This document shows positions 36,163 to 43,747 of a stretch of DNA of 64,000 nt, piece after piece. The notes below the pieces were generated by a model. That model was not told the origin of the DNA. It made no database searches and saw nothing but the letters and a program-made list of their open reading frames with translations. The position numbers were made by a program, and so were the translations under genes. How positions within the stretch are numbered: position 1 is the first letter of the stretch; every line of letters starts with the position of its first letter. Source of the stretch: Caldicellulosiruptor danielii (lineage in GTDB: Bacteria; Bacillota; Thermoanaerobacteria; Caldicellulosiruptorales; Caldicellulosiruptoraceae); contig NZ_CP139957.1 of NCBI RefSeq assembly GCF_034343125.1, forward strand, positions 1,077,001 through 1,141,000, given 5' to 3'.

Positions 36163-36846
36163 ATGACAGTACCTTTGAGTTTTGTCAACAGGAAAACAAA
36201 CATCTTTGTCGGGACGGCGGGAAGTGGCAAAAGTGAGATAGCTCTGAATGTTTCTTTGGAGCTTGGAGAGTTTTTCAACGTAAATTTAATCGATGCAGAT
36301 GTAATAAATTTTTATTATAACCTGAGAAGTATTAAGCATATTATTGAGAATAAAAATATAAATTTTATCTCCACACACTTTGAGGACAAAAGCATAGACC
36401 TTCCAGTTCTTTCTGGCAGGGTTTTTGAAGCGCTGAGCAGTTCAAACGGAGTCAACATAATAGATGTTGGTGGCGATGAGCTTGGCAGTAGAGTTGTTGG
36501 CCAGTTCAAAGAACTGCTTGACAAAAAAGGATACAGTCTTTTTTATGTTGCCAACATATACAGGCCGTTTAATTCAAATGAGGAAGAAATCTTGCAGAAC
36601 ATGCATGAAATTGAGAGCATTCTGGGGATGAACATTACAGCTATTATAAATAATTCACATCTTCTTTCAGAAACAAAGCCAAAAGATATTATAAGAAGTC
36701 TTAAAATTATCCAAAACGTAGCTAACCAAAAAGATATTCCCTACATTCTTACTGTGGTAGAAGAAAAACTATTTGAAGAAGAGCTTTTAGAAGAGATAAA
36801 AAAATATTCTCTTGTATATGCCATTAAAAGGTATATAATAAGATAA
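36163..36846 (+). CDS. P-loop ATPase of unknown role in the hydrogenase-oxidoreductase cluster
   Basis: About 227 residues. Walker A is GTAGSGKSEIA (residues about 17-27), followed by NLIDADVINFYY, which resembles the switch region of MinD/CooC/CobQ-like (SIMIBI) ATPases, and IIDVGGDELG as the Walker B/switch II candidate. It lacks the deviant KGG-type P-loop lysine of MinD/ParA. No membrane or metal motifs are seen. It lies between hypE (39 bp) and the oxidoreductase ferredoxin subunit (about 24 bp). A role in metal or cofactor insertion is a guess from context only. Alternative starts are GTG 36133 and ATG 36157; ATG 36163 has AAAGGA 6 bp upstream. Confidence 0.7.
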   Translation: MTVPLSFVNRKTNIFVGTAGSGKSEIALNVSLELGEFFNVNLIDADVINFYYNLRSIKHIIENKNINFISTHFEDKSIDLPVLSGRVFEALSSSNGVNIIDVGGDELGSRVVGQFKELLDKKGYSLFYVANIYRPFNSNEEEILQNMHEIESILGMNITAIINNSHLLSETKPKDIIRSLKIIQNVANQKDIPYILTVVEEKLFEEELLEEIKKYSLVYAIKRYIIR

Positions 36847-36870
36847 GAAGCCATTTTGGGGGTTGATAAG

Positions 36871-37074
36871 TTGAAGCTCAAAATCGAGTATGATAAGTGC
36901 AAAAGTTGTGGACTTTGTGTGGAAATCTGTCCCAAGAAAATCTTGTATATAGACAGGAGCAGAATAAACAAAAAAGGGTATAACCCTGTTGAAGTAAAAG
37001 ACCAAAACTCATGTATTGGCTGTGGAAGCTGTTATAAGGTTTGTCCTGATATAGTGTTTGAGGTAGGTGAGTAA
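36871..37074 (+). CDS. korD: 2-oxoacid:ferredoxin oxidoreductase, ferredoxin (delta) subunit
   Basis: A 67-residue ferredoxin with two [4Fe-4S] motifs, CKSCGLCVEICP and CIGCGSCYKVCP. TTG 36871 is chosen because GGGGG ends about 8 bp upstream; the longer frame from 36856 would translate the ribosome site. It forms the electron exit of the oxidoreductase encoded by the next three genes. Confidence 0.92.
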   Translation: MKLKIEYDKCKSCGLCVEICPKKILYIDRSRINKKGYNPVEVKDQNSCIGCGSCYKVCPDIVFEVGE

Positions 37075-37077
37075 ACT

Positions 37078-38130
37078 TTGAAAATTCTTATGAAAGGAAA
37101 TGAAGCCATCGCTGAGGCAGCACTGAGAGCTGGTTGTGACTGTTTTTTTGGATACCCAATCACACCTCAGACAGAACTTTTGCAGTATATGGCTAAGAAG
37201 CTTTTGAAAAGTGGCGGGGTGTTTATCCAAGCGGAGAGCGAAGTTGGAGCAATCAACATGGCATACGGTGCAGCAAGCTGTGGCAAGCGGGTTATGACAT
37301 CATCATCTGGGCCTGGGATAAGCTTAAAACAAGAGGGTATATCATATTTAGCAGGTGCTCAGCTTCCATGTGTGATTGTCAACATTATGAGAGGTGGACC
37401 AGGGCTTGGAAATATAAACGCTGCCCAGTCTGATTATCTTCAGGCTACAAAAGGTGGCGGACATGGAGATTATAAAGTGATTGTGCTTGCGCCATCTTCT
37501 GTGCAAGAAGCTGTAGAGCTTACAATGAAGGCGTTTGACCTTGCAGACAAGTACCGAAACCCTGTTATGATTTTAGGTGATGGAATGCTTGGACAGATGA
37601 TGGAGGTTGTTGAGTTTGACGATAGCTATCAACCACAAAAGATGGAAAAACCATGGGCGGTGACGGGTGACAGGAATAGAGAAAAAAGAGTGACAAACTC
37701 TCTCTATATTGTTCCTGAGGAACTTGAAAAGCATAATTTAAAGCTAAGGGAGAAATACAAAAAGATAAAAGAAAATGAGGTAATGGTTGAAGAGTACTTG
37801 GCAGACGATGCAAGGGTTATTTTTGTCTCATTTGGAATGTGTGCAAGGATTGTAAAAAGTGCTGTAAACAGATTAAGACAAGCAGGCGAGAAGGTTGGGC
37901 TTGTAAGGCCAATTACGCTTTGGCCATTTCCAGAAAATGAGCTAAAAAGTTATGCATCAAAAGAGGAAGTAGAATTTTTTATTGACATTGAGATGAATTT
38001 GGGACAAATGCTTGAGGATGTTAAGCTTTCTGTAGAGGGGAAAAAAGAAGTACATTTTTATGGAAGAACAGGTGGTATGGTTCCCACAATTCAAGAGATA
38101 ATGGACTTTTATTATTCCCTTGAAAAATAG
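37078..38130 (+). CDS. korA: 2-oxoacid:ferredoxin oxidoreductase, alpha subunit
   Basis: A 350-residue subunit combining the POR_N pyrimidine-binding domain (GCDCFFGYPITPQTELLQYM, QAESEVGAINMAYGAA) with the transketolase-C-like domain (VRPITLWPFPENEL). The four-subunit delta-alpha-beta-gamma order matches KorDABC/VorDABC enzymes that oxidise 2-oxoglutarate or branched-chain 2-oxoacids to acyl-CoA with ferredoxin reduction. The exact substrate is undecided. TTG start 3 bp after the ferredoxin stop. Confidence 0.92.
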   Translation: MKILMKGNEAIAEAALRAGCDCFFGYPITPQTELLQYMAKKLLKSGGVFIQAESEVGAINMAYGAASCGKRVMTSSSGPGISLKQEGISYLAGAQLPCVIVNIMRGGPGLGNINAAQSDYLQATKGGGHGDYKVIVLAPSSVQEAVELTMKAFDLADKYRNPVMILGDGMLGQMMEVVEFDDSYQPQKMEKPWAVTGDRNREKRVTNSLYIVPEELEKHNLKLREKYKKIKENEVMVEEYLADDARVIFVSFGMCARIVKSAVNRLRQAGEKVGLVRPITLWPFPENELKSYASKEEVEFFIDIEMNLGQMLEDVKLSVEGKKEVHFYGRTGGMVPTIQEIMDFYYSLEK

Positions 38131-38160
38131 CAAATAGGGCACACCAAATTTGAGAGGAAG

Positions 38161-38910
38161 ATGATTAGGATGAAGTTCAAAAGACCTGATTGTTTGACAA
38201 AAGAAAGTATGCATTATTGCCCAGGGTGCGGTCACGGAATCATTCACAGACTGATTGCCGAGGTTATTGACGAGGATTACAAAGAGAGTAAAATAATAGG
38301 TGTAGCTCCTGTCGGTTGTGCAGTTTTTATATATGACTATTTTAATTTTGACTTTGTAGCAGCAGCTCATGGAAGAGCCACAGCCGCTGCAACAGGGGTA
38401 AAAAGAAGCATTCCAGATGCTCTTGTGTTTTCATATCAAGGTGATGGTGATATTGCAGCCATCGGAACATCTGAGGTCATACATGCAGCAACCCGTGGTG
38501 AAAACTTTACAGCCATTTTTGTCAACAACGGAGTTTATGCTATGACAGGTGGTCAAATGGCTCCGACAACAATTCCTGGTCAGGTAACAGTTTCATCTCC
38601 ATATGGACGTGACCCAAAGGTGCAAGGTTATCATATAAAACTTTGTGAAATGCTTGTGCCACTTGACGGTGTTGCTTTTGTTGCAAGAACATCAATACAT
38701 AACTTAAAAAATATTGAGCTTACCAAAAAAGCTATAAAAAGAGCTTTTGAAGTTCAGATGAACAATGAAGGCTTTTCTATTATAGAAGTGCTTTCAAACT
38801 GCCCTACAAACTGGGGACTTTCGCCTTGTGAGAGTATGAAGAGGATAGAAAATGAGGTGCTAAAATACTACAGTTTAGGAATTTTCAAGGATAAAGGTAG
38901 GGGAATTTGA
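38161..38910 (+). CDS. korB: 2-oxoacid:ferredoxin oxidoreductase, beta (TPP) subunit
   Basis: Thiamine-diphosphate subunit, 249 residues. CPGCGHGIIHRL near the N-terminus, HGRATAAATGVKR, the TPP/Mg motif in YQGDGDIAAIGTSE, and NNGVYAMTGGQMAPTT are all diagnostic of the Kor/Vor beta chain. Two possible ATGs (38161 and 38170) share one GAGAGG site. No fused iron-sulfur domain is present. Confidence 0.94.
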   Translation: MIRMKFKRPDCLTKESMHYCPGCGHGIIHRLIAEVIDEDYKESKIIGVAPVGCAVFIYDYFNFDFVAAAHGRATAAATGVKRSIPDALVFSYQGDGDIAAIGTSEVIHAATRGENFTAIFVNNGVYAMTGGQMAPTTIPGQVTVSSPYGRDPKVQGYHIKLCEMLVPLDGVAFVARTSIHNLKNIELTKKAIKRAFEVQMNNEGFSIIEVLSNCPTNWGLSPCESMKRIENEVLKYYSLGIFKDKGRGI

Positions 38911-39452
38911 AGATGACAGAGGAGATTTTAATTGCAGGATTTGGTGGGCAAGGAGTCCTTTTTTTAGGCCAGGTGTTTGCCTATCTTGGAATGAAAAAGG
39001 GATTTAATGTATCATGGCTTCCATCGTACGGACCTGAAATGAGGGGTGGGACAGCAAACTGCAGTGTTATAATCTCAAATGATATGATTGGTTCTCCTGT
39101 TGTGTTTAATCCCGATACATTATTTGTCTTAAATAAACCATCGCTTGAAAAATTTGAACCTACAATAAAAAAAAGTGGTTTGTTACTTGTAAACAGTTCT
39201 CTTGTGGATATTTTGGCAAATAGAAATGATATAGAAGTTCATTATATTCCAGCAACTGAGATTGCTTCAAGTGTTGGAAATGTCAGAGTTGCAAACATCG
39301 TAATGTTTGGTGCATATTTGGCAATAAAGCAAAACTTTTCAGCTTATGAGGCGAAAGGTGTTTTAAGAGAGTTTTCAAAAACTGAAGAAATTTATAATTT
39401 AAATTGTTTGGCTCTTGAAAAGGGTTTTGAAGCAATTGCTGGACGGGGGTAA
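38907..39452 (+). CDS. korC: 2-oxoacid:ferredoxin oxidoreductase, gamma subunit
   Basis: A 181-residue POR-type gamma subunit with the N-terminal GFGGQGVLFLGQVFAY and SYGPEMRGGTANCSV motifs. The start overlaps the stop of korB by 4 bp. This completes the heterotetramer. Together with Ech this could link 2-oxoacid oxidation to H2 evolution. Confidence 0.94.
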   Translation: MKMTEEILIAGFGGQGVLFLGQVFAYLGMKKGFNVSWLPSYGPEMRGGTANCSVIISNDMIGSPVVFNPDTLFVLNKPSLEKFEPTIKKSGLLLVNSSLVDILANRNDIEVHYIPATEIASSVGNVRVANIVMFGAYLAIKQNFSAYEAKGVLREFSKTEEIYNLNCLALEKGFEAIAGRG

Positions 39453-39460
39453 AATTTGAG

Positions 39461-40837
39461 GTGAAAAAGTATATATTGATTGGGATTGTAGTAGTGCTTT
39501 TGATAGCAAGCACAGTTTTAGGATATACTCTTTATGACAATGTTACAAAAGTTCTTAACACAGATAGGATTTATAAGGGTGTTTATGTTGAGGGTGTTCA
39601 TTTGGGTGGACTTACCACAGAAGAGGCTCTTGAGCTTTTAAAAAAGACTTATTTTGAACCACTGCAGAACAAAAAAATTGAAGTTATAGTTGAAGATAAG
39701 AGCTATTTTCTTGAGTATTCATCTCTTGGAATAAAGATGGATATAGACAAGGCTGTAGAAAAGGCATATTCAATTGGCAGAAAGGGCAACCTTGCAACAC
39801 GGTTTAAAGAGATAAAAAAGGTTTATGAAAATCCGATGGTCATAAGACTTAATTTCGAATATGATGAAAACAAACTCAAAAATTTTGTAGATGAGCTTTT
39901 CAACACATACTTTCAATCGTCTGTTAATGCAAGTATCAAAAAAGTAGGAGACCACTTTGTTATAACTCCAGAGAGAGTAGGGAAAAAAATTGATTATGCC
40001 TATCTTTTGAATAAATTAAAAGATATGATTAAAAACAAGCAAGAAGGCAAGATTTATGCAAGATTTTTAAGAGTAATGCCGCGAATCACAGCAAGTGAAC
40101 TTTCGAAGGTAAAAGAAATAATAGGTTCGTTTACCACAAAGTTTGATAGTTCAAATGTTGCAAGAAGCGAAAATATAAGGGTGGCTGCACAAAAGATAAA
40201 TGGTAGCTTAGTGATGCCGGGCGAAATATTTTCGCTGTCAAAGGCAATTGGACCTGTAACAGTTGAGAATGGTTTTAAAATTGCAAAAGTAATTGTCAAC
40301 AATGAGTTTGTAGACGGTGTTGGTGGCGGGCTTTGTCAAATAGCAACAACTATATACAATGCAGTTTTGATGGCTCAGCTGAAGGTTGTGGAAAGAGCAC
40401 CACATTCAGCTCTAATTTCGTACATGCCACCTGGCAGGGATGCAACAATTGCTTCAGGTTCAATAGATTTTAAATTCAAGAACACAACAAGTGCGCCTAT
40501 CTATGTTGAAAGTTATACTTCCAAAAATACTGTGACGGTTAACCTTTATGGCAAAAATAATCACAAGGGTGAAGTGGTTAAGTTCGAATCGGAAGTAATC
40601 GAAAAAATACCATACAAAAAAGTTTACAAAAACGACCCAACACTTCCTCAAGGAGTAGAAAAGCTTTCCAATAAACCCCAGAATGGCTTAAAGGTAAAGA
40701 CTTATATGCTTGTTTATAAAGATGGCAGGTTAATAGAAAGAAAGCTTCTGTCCTATGACTATTATAAACCTGTAAATGCTGTGATACTGGTTGGAACAAA
40801 AGCAAAAGAGACAGTCTCTTCATCTGTTTATGAGTAA
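39461..40837 (+). CDS. VanW-family protein with G5-like C-terminal domain
   Basis: A 458-residue envelope protein. An N-terminal membrane anchor (KKYILIGIVVVLLIASTVLGYTL) is followed by PG_binding_4-type domains (about 40-220), the VanW domain (about 245-375: MPGEIFSLSKAIGP, GGGLCQIATTIYNAV, PGRDATIA), and a short G5-like end (KVKTYMLVYKDGRL). VanW is named from vancomycin-resistance clusters but its function is unknown, and nothing here suggests resistance. GTG start 9 bp after korC. It may share transcription with the hydrogenase cluster through lack of a terminator only. Confidence 0.88.
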   Translation: MKKYILIGIVVVLLIASTVLGYTLYDNVTKVLNTDRIYKGVYVEGVHLGGLTTEEALELLKKTYFEPLQNKKIEVIVEDKSYFLEYSSLGIKMDIDKAVEKAYSIGRKGNLATRFKEIKKVYENPMVIRLNFEYDENKLKNFVDELFNTYFQSSVNASIKKVGDHFVITPERVGKKIDYAYLLNKLKDMIKNKQEGKIYARFLRVMPRITASELSKVKEIIGSFTTKFDSSNVARSENIRVAAQKINGSLVMPGEIFSLSKAIGPVTVENGFKIAKVIVNNEFVDGVGGGLCQIATTIYNAVLMAQLKVVERAPHSALISYMPPGRDATIASGSIDFKFKNTTSAPIYVESYTSKNTVTVNLYGKNNHKGEVVKFESEVIEKIPYKKVYKNDPTLPQGVEKLSNKPQNGLKVKTYMLVYKDGRLIERKLLSYDYYKPVNAVILVGTKAKETVSSSVYE

Positions 40838-40855
40838 GGGGAGAGGATAAGAAAA

Positions 40856-41521
40856 ATGGACATTTATGAAAAGATATTAAAGTGCCCTGTATGCGGCAGT
40901 ACAATCAAAGCACCGTTTGTGAAAAGCTCAGCAATTTATGTAGAGAGCAGGGATACAGATCTTTGTGTTTACTACAAGGGTATCAATCCTCTTTTGTATG
41001 ATGTTATTGTCTGCGGGGAATGTGGCTATGCAGCGCTTAGCAAAAATTTTGGGAAACTTACAAAGTGGGATATAGAGTTATTGAAAGAAAAGGTTGCTTC
41101 AAAATGGGTAAAAAGAGAGATTCCATTTGAAAGAACAGTAGATGATGCTATTACGTTATATAAGCTTGCTTTGATTACAGCGACATCTAAACGAAAAATC
41201 AACAAATATGAGGTGGCAGGAATTTTACTGAGAATTTCATGGCTCTACAGACTAAATCAGGATAAAGAAAAAGAACTTGAGTTTCAAAAACTTGCTCTTC
41301 AGACATACAAGGATGCATTTGAACATGAAGAAGGCTCAGGAGACGAAATAGATCTGGCAACAGTCATGTATTTAATTGGTGAACTTTCGAGACGAGTAGG
41401 TGAAATTGAAGAGGCAAAAAAATGGTTTTCAAGGCTTATATCAAGCAAAGAAGCTCGAAACAATCCTCACATTCTTGAACTTGCAAGGGACCAGATTCAG
41501 ATTATGAAAGATATGGAATAA
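40856..41521 (+). CDS. DUF2225 family protein
   Basis: A 221-residue soluble protein with two CxxC pairs (CPVCGST and CGECGYA, residues about 11-62) that likely bind zinc, then an all-helical TPR-like region (KEKELEFQKLALQTYKDA, EEAKKWFSRLISSKEA). This matches DUF2225, conserved in Firmicutes without a known function. Good start: GGGAGAGG about 7 bp before the ATG. It is the last gene of the long + strand series that begins at echA. Confidence 0.85.
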   Translation: MDIYEKILKCPVCGSTIKAPFVKSSAIYVESRDTDLCVYYKGINPLLYDVIVCGECGYAALSKNFGKLTKWDIELLKEKVASKWVKREIPFERTVDDAITLYKLALITATSKRKINKYEVAGILLRISWLYRLNQDKEKELEFQKLALQTYKDAFEHEEGSGDEIDLATVMYLIGELSRRVGEIEEAKKWFSRLISSKEARNNPHILELARDQIQIMKDME

Positions 41522-41590
41522 AATATAATGAAAATTGACAGAAGATATGATATAATATTACCATAAAACTTGAAAATTCAGGAGGCAAAA

Positions 41591-42064
41591 ATGCCAGAAA
41601 ATGAAATTTTGCAAGCTATAGTTGCAAATCTTGAAAAGATTAATGAGCGACTTGATACTATTGAGAAAAGATTAGATAAGATTGAGCAAAGGCTTGATAT
41701 GGTTGAGCAAAGGCTTGATATGGTTGAGCAAAGGCTTGATATGGTTGAGCAAAGACTCGACATGGTTGAGCAAAGGGTTGTGAAGCTTGAGCAAGATGTT
41801 CAAATTATTAAACAGGATGTTGTTATATTGAAAGAAGGTAACAAGGAACTGACAAGAAGAATGAATGCTGTATATGACCAGGTTGCATTCTTGACGGAGT
41901 TTCGAACAGAGATGATTATGTTCAGAGATGAGGTGTACAAAAGATTTGACAATTTAGAGCAGCAGACAGGGAGATTAAAAGAAGGGTTTGAGTATTTGCG
42001 TGACATGACAGTTGAGCATGAAATTGATCTTCGATTTTTGAAAAAAGTTGTAAGAGCTTCATAG
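41591..42064 (+). CDS. Coiled-coil protein with heptad array from 21-bp repeats
   Basis: A 157-residue protein with no membrane segment or signal peptide. Residues about 15-75 are a run of seven-residue units of the type (I/V)EQRLDM, ideal coiled-coil heptads, continuing as less regular heptads to the end. At the DNA level units at 41682-41744 are identical 21-mers and their neighbours diverge, so the array grew by duplication. Similar proteins are loosely annotated as hypothetical or DUF-type coiled-coil proteins; the function is unknown. ATG 41591 follows AGGAGG at good spacing. The bidirectional terminator after it is shared with the regulator gene. Confidence 0.8.
   Translation: MPENEILQAIVANLEKINERLDTIEKRLDKIEQRLDMVEQRLDMVEQRLDMVEQRLDMVEQRVVKLEQDVQIIKQDVVILKEGNKELTRRMNAVYDQVAFLTEFRTEMIMFRDEVYKRFDNLEQQTGRLKEGFEYLRDMTVEHEIDLRFLKKVVRAS
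41640..41786 (+). repeat. Seven tandem 21-bp units inside the coiled-coil gene
   Basis: Period exactly 21 bp. Units starting at 41682, 41703 and 41724 are identical, 41745 nearly so; those at 41640, 41661 and 41766 are diverged. In-frame expansion or contraction would change coiled-coil length without breaking the gene. There are no spacers, so it is not CRISPR. Confidence 0.9.
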
Positions 42065-42099
42065 TTTACGTAAAAATTAAATTGAAATCTCGAGAGCTG

Positions 42100-42125
42100 A
42101 AAAGAGGGGAACATTCCCCTCTTTT
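42100..42125. terminator. Bidirectional terminator, coiled-coil gene / regulator gene
   Basis: A 26-bp near-continuous inverted repeat (AAAAGAGGGGAA with its complement, 2-bp centre) lies between the two convergent genes, with T-rich sequence on both sides. Confidence 0.88.
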
Positions 42126-42128
42126 GTT

Positions 42129-43043
42129 TTATACTTCCTCATAAAATATTCGAAACTTTATATCCTGGTCATAGTTTCCAAAATGCCTTCCGAATAAAGT
42201 AACTCCACCAATATTCTTTGCATGGTCAGGTACAGCAACTCTAAATCTTATTTCATTTTTGGACTCTATGTCAATATCTTTTATAGTGACATTAGAAATT
42301 TTAAATCCGTCTATATATGTCCCATCTTCTGAAATAGAAAGAAGTTTTAAAAGTCCATATTGGTTCCAATTTGGAAACCACCAATCAGGTGTAAAAATTC
42401 CTCTGACATCTCCTCCAAAATCCCCTGGGCTTGTCCAGTAGCCAAGTTCAACTCCATTTAAATAAAAATAGATATCTGACGGCCAGTTATTACTAACACC
42501 AGGGGCTTCTGAGGAAATTTCAAACGAAATCTGGATTTCAACAGCTTTCTGATTTTGACGCAGAAAATTAGGGATTATATATTCTACATAACCTTTTGTG
42601 AACCAGATAATATCACAGTTAACATGTTCAGGATGTGCAAAGTATTTTGGGTCATCCACCTCTCCAATTAACTTATCTTTTGTAGCAAGTCCGCAGGTTG
42701 GATAAACATCAAAAATAGAATAATTGCCCACTTTAATTTCGCACTCATATAATTTTTGAGGATGCTTTGTGACGATGTTAATAATTATCTTGTCTTCAAC
42801 AAGACGGCAAATCTTTTGATTGCCATGTTTTCCTGCAGCCGCACTGATTGTAACAATCCCAGCAGCAATTAGCTTTTTCATGTGCTGAGTAACTGCACCA
42901 TTTGTAAGCCCGAGTTTTTGTGCAATTTCATTCATATTCATTTCTCTGTACTTACTCAGAAGATTAATGATTTCTAACCTTGCATCAGACGCTAAGGCTT
43001 CAAAAAGAACTTTTGCTTCTTTGAGATTGTCAATTTGTTTCAT
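42129..43043 (-). CDS. ArsR-type winged-helix regulator fused to a beta-rich putative sensor domain
   Basis: About 304 residues. Residues about 12-85 form an ArsR winged helix-turn-helix (LASDARLEIINLL, MNMNEIAQKLGLTNGAVTQHMKKLIAAGIV) without the CxC metal site of SmtB/ArsR metal sensors. The remaining 215 residues are rich in Trp, Tyr, Gly and Asn (YFYLNGVELGYWTSPGDFGG, PDWWFPNWNQYG) and look like an all-beta, carbohydrate-binding-type fold; this is my reading, not a database hit. Its neighbour on the far side of an insertion sequence is a glycosidase cluster with a matching palindrome, so it probably senses a sugar. ATG 43043 is better spaced from GGGTGG than ATG 43052. Confidence 0.75.
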   Translation of the reverse strand: MKQIDNLKEAKVLFEALASDARLEIINLLSKYREMNMNEIAQKLGLTNGAVTQHMKKLIAAGIVTISAAAGKHGNQKICRLVEDKIIINIVTKHPQKLYECEIKVGNYSIFDVYPTCGLATKDKLIGEVDDPKYFAHPEHVNCDIIWFTKGYVEYIIPNFLRQNQKAVEIQISFEISSEAPGVSNNWPSDIYFYLNGVELGYWTSPGDFGGDVRGIFTPDWWFPNWNQYGLLKLLSISEDGTYIDGFKISNVTIKDIDIESKNEIRFRVAVPDHAKNIGGVTLFGRHFGNYDQDIKFRIFYEEV

Positions 43044-43061
43044 TTTCTGCATTCCACCCTT

Positions 43062-43077
43062 TTTAATAAGTATTAAA
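43062..43077. promoter_or_regulatory. 7-2-7 palindrome at the regulator's own start
   Basis: TTTAATA-AG-TATTAAA is a perfect inverted repeat just upstream of the regulator's ribosome site (minus strand), a fitting place for autoregulation. Its half-site recurs before the GH51 gene at 45438-45453. Confidence 0.45.
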
Positions 43078-43119
43078 CATTTTTATTTTAGCTGGTTTTA
43101 AAATAATCTGCAAGAAACA

Positions 43120-43130
43120 AGTAAAATTTG
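43120..43130. repeat. Direct repeat (target site duplication), left copy
   Basis: AGTAAAATTTG occurs here and again at 45323-45333, directly flanking the two ends of the ISLre2 element. This marks the ancestral insertion site. Confidence 0.8.
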
Positions 43131-43163
43131 ATAGTGTCAAGAGTTTGTAGGAAAAATTTTTTA

Positions 43164-43718
43164 TTAGAATACACCTGCATTGTAGAAGTCACAACTAATC
43201 AAAGATTTTAATGCTCTTCGTAACTGGTTAACTTTACCATTTTCTATAACTGGTATATTATTCCACTTCTCCACACCTCGCCTCACTTTCTTTCCGTTCT
43301 TTATAATATCTTCAGCTATCTCCTTCACTTCTTGCCTTTCTTGCCTTTTCGCTTTTATCCTCTCTAAATATACCTGCATAAGCCCAAATCCATTATATTT
43401 TAGACTCAATAGCTTTACCATCGTCTCTGCTACATCTTCGCTCCACCCTCTTGGTCTTGAACTCATCCTCTCAGCTAATACATGACTTACATGCCCTTCC
43501 GCACTGCAGCCCTTTATCTTTACATTTGCTGCTTCTAATACTATATTATCCCAGTGAGAAAGTATATATCTCCTACCCTTCTTTATCCTCCTCTTAGCTA
43601 CCTCATCTCCTTTAACCCTCTCTATCCCTTCTTTTACCAATGCCTCAAATCTCTCTCTATCCTTCTCTCTTAATGCCTTCATAATCTCTTTAAATAACTC
43701 CCTATCCCCTCCTGCGGG
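43164..43718 (-). pseudogene. ISLre2 transposase, C-terminal fragment
   Basis: About 185 residues of the UPF0236/ISLre2 transposase C-terminus, with the diagnostic GCSAEGHVSHVLAERMSSRPRGWS and the upstream GDRELFKEIMKALREKDRERF. The frame runs upstream past the first ATG (43682) to about 43718, where the IS256-type sequence begins, so the ATG is not a real start. The N-terminal part of the same gene lies at 45188 and below. Confidence 0.85.
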
Positions 43719-43747
43719 AGTTAAAATAAAATTGTGTCTACTGTATA

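Noticed and set aside
39461-40837. VanW gene as evidence of vancomycin resistance
   Set aside because: No vanHAX or vanRS genes are present and VanW proteins are common in ordinary Firmicutes.
40838-41570. TTGACA near 41535 with TATAAT near 41551 as a promoter for the coiled-coil gene
   Set aside because: The spacer is only about 10 bp, too short for sigma-A; no better -35 was found.
41640-41786. Tandem repeats considered as a CRISPR array
   Set aside because: Units are contiguous 21-mers without spacers, in frame with a coiled-coil gene, and no cas genes are nearby.
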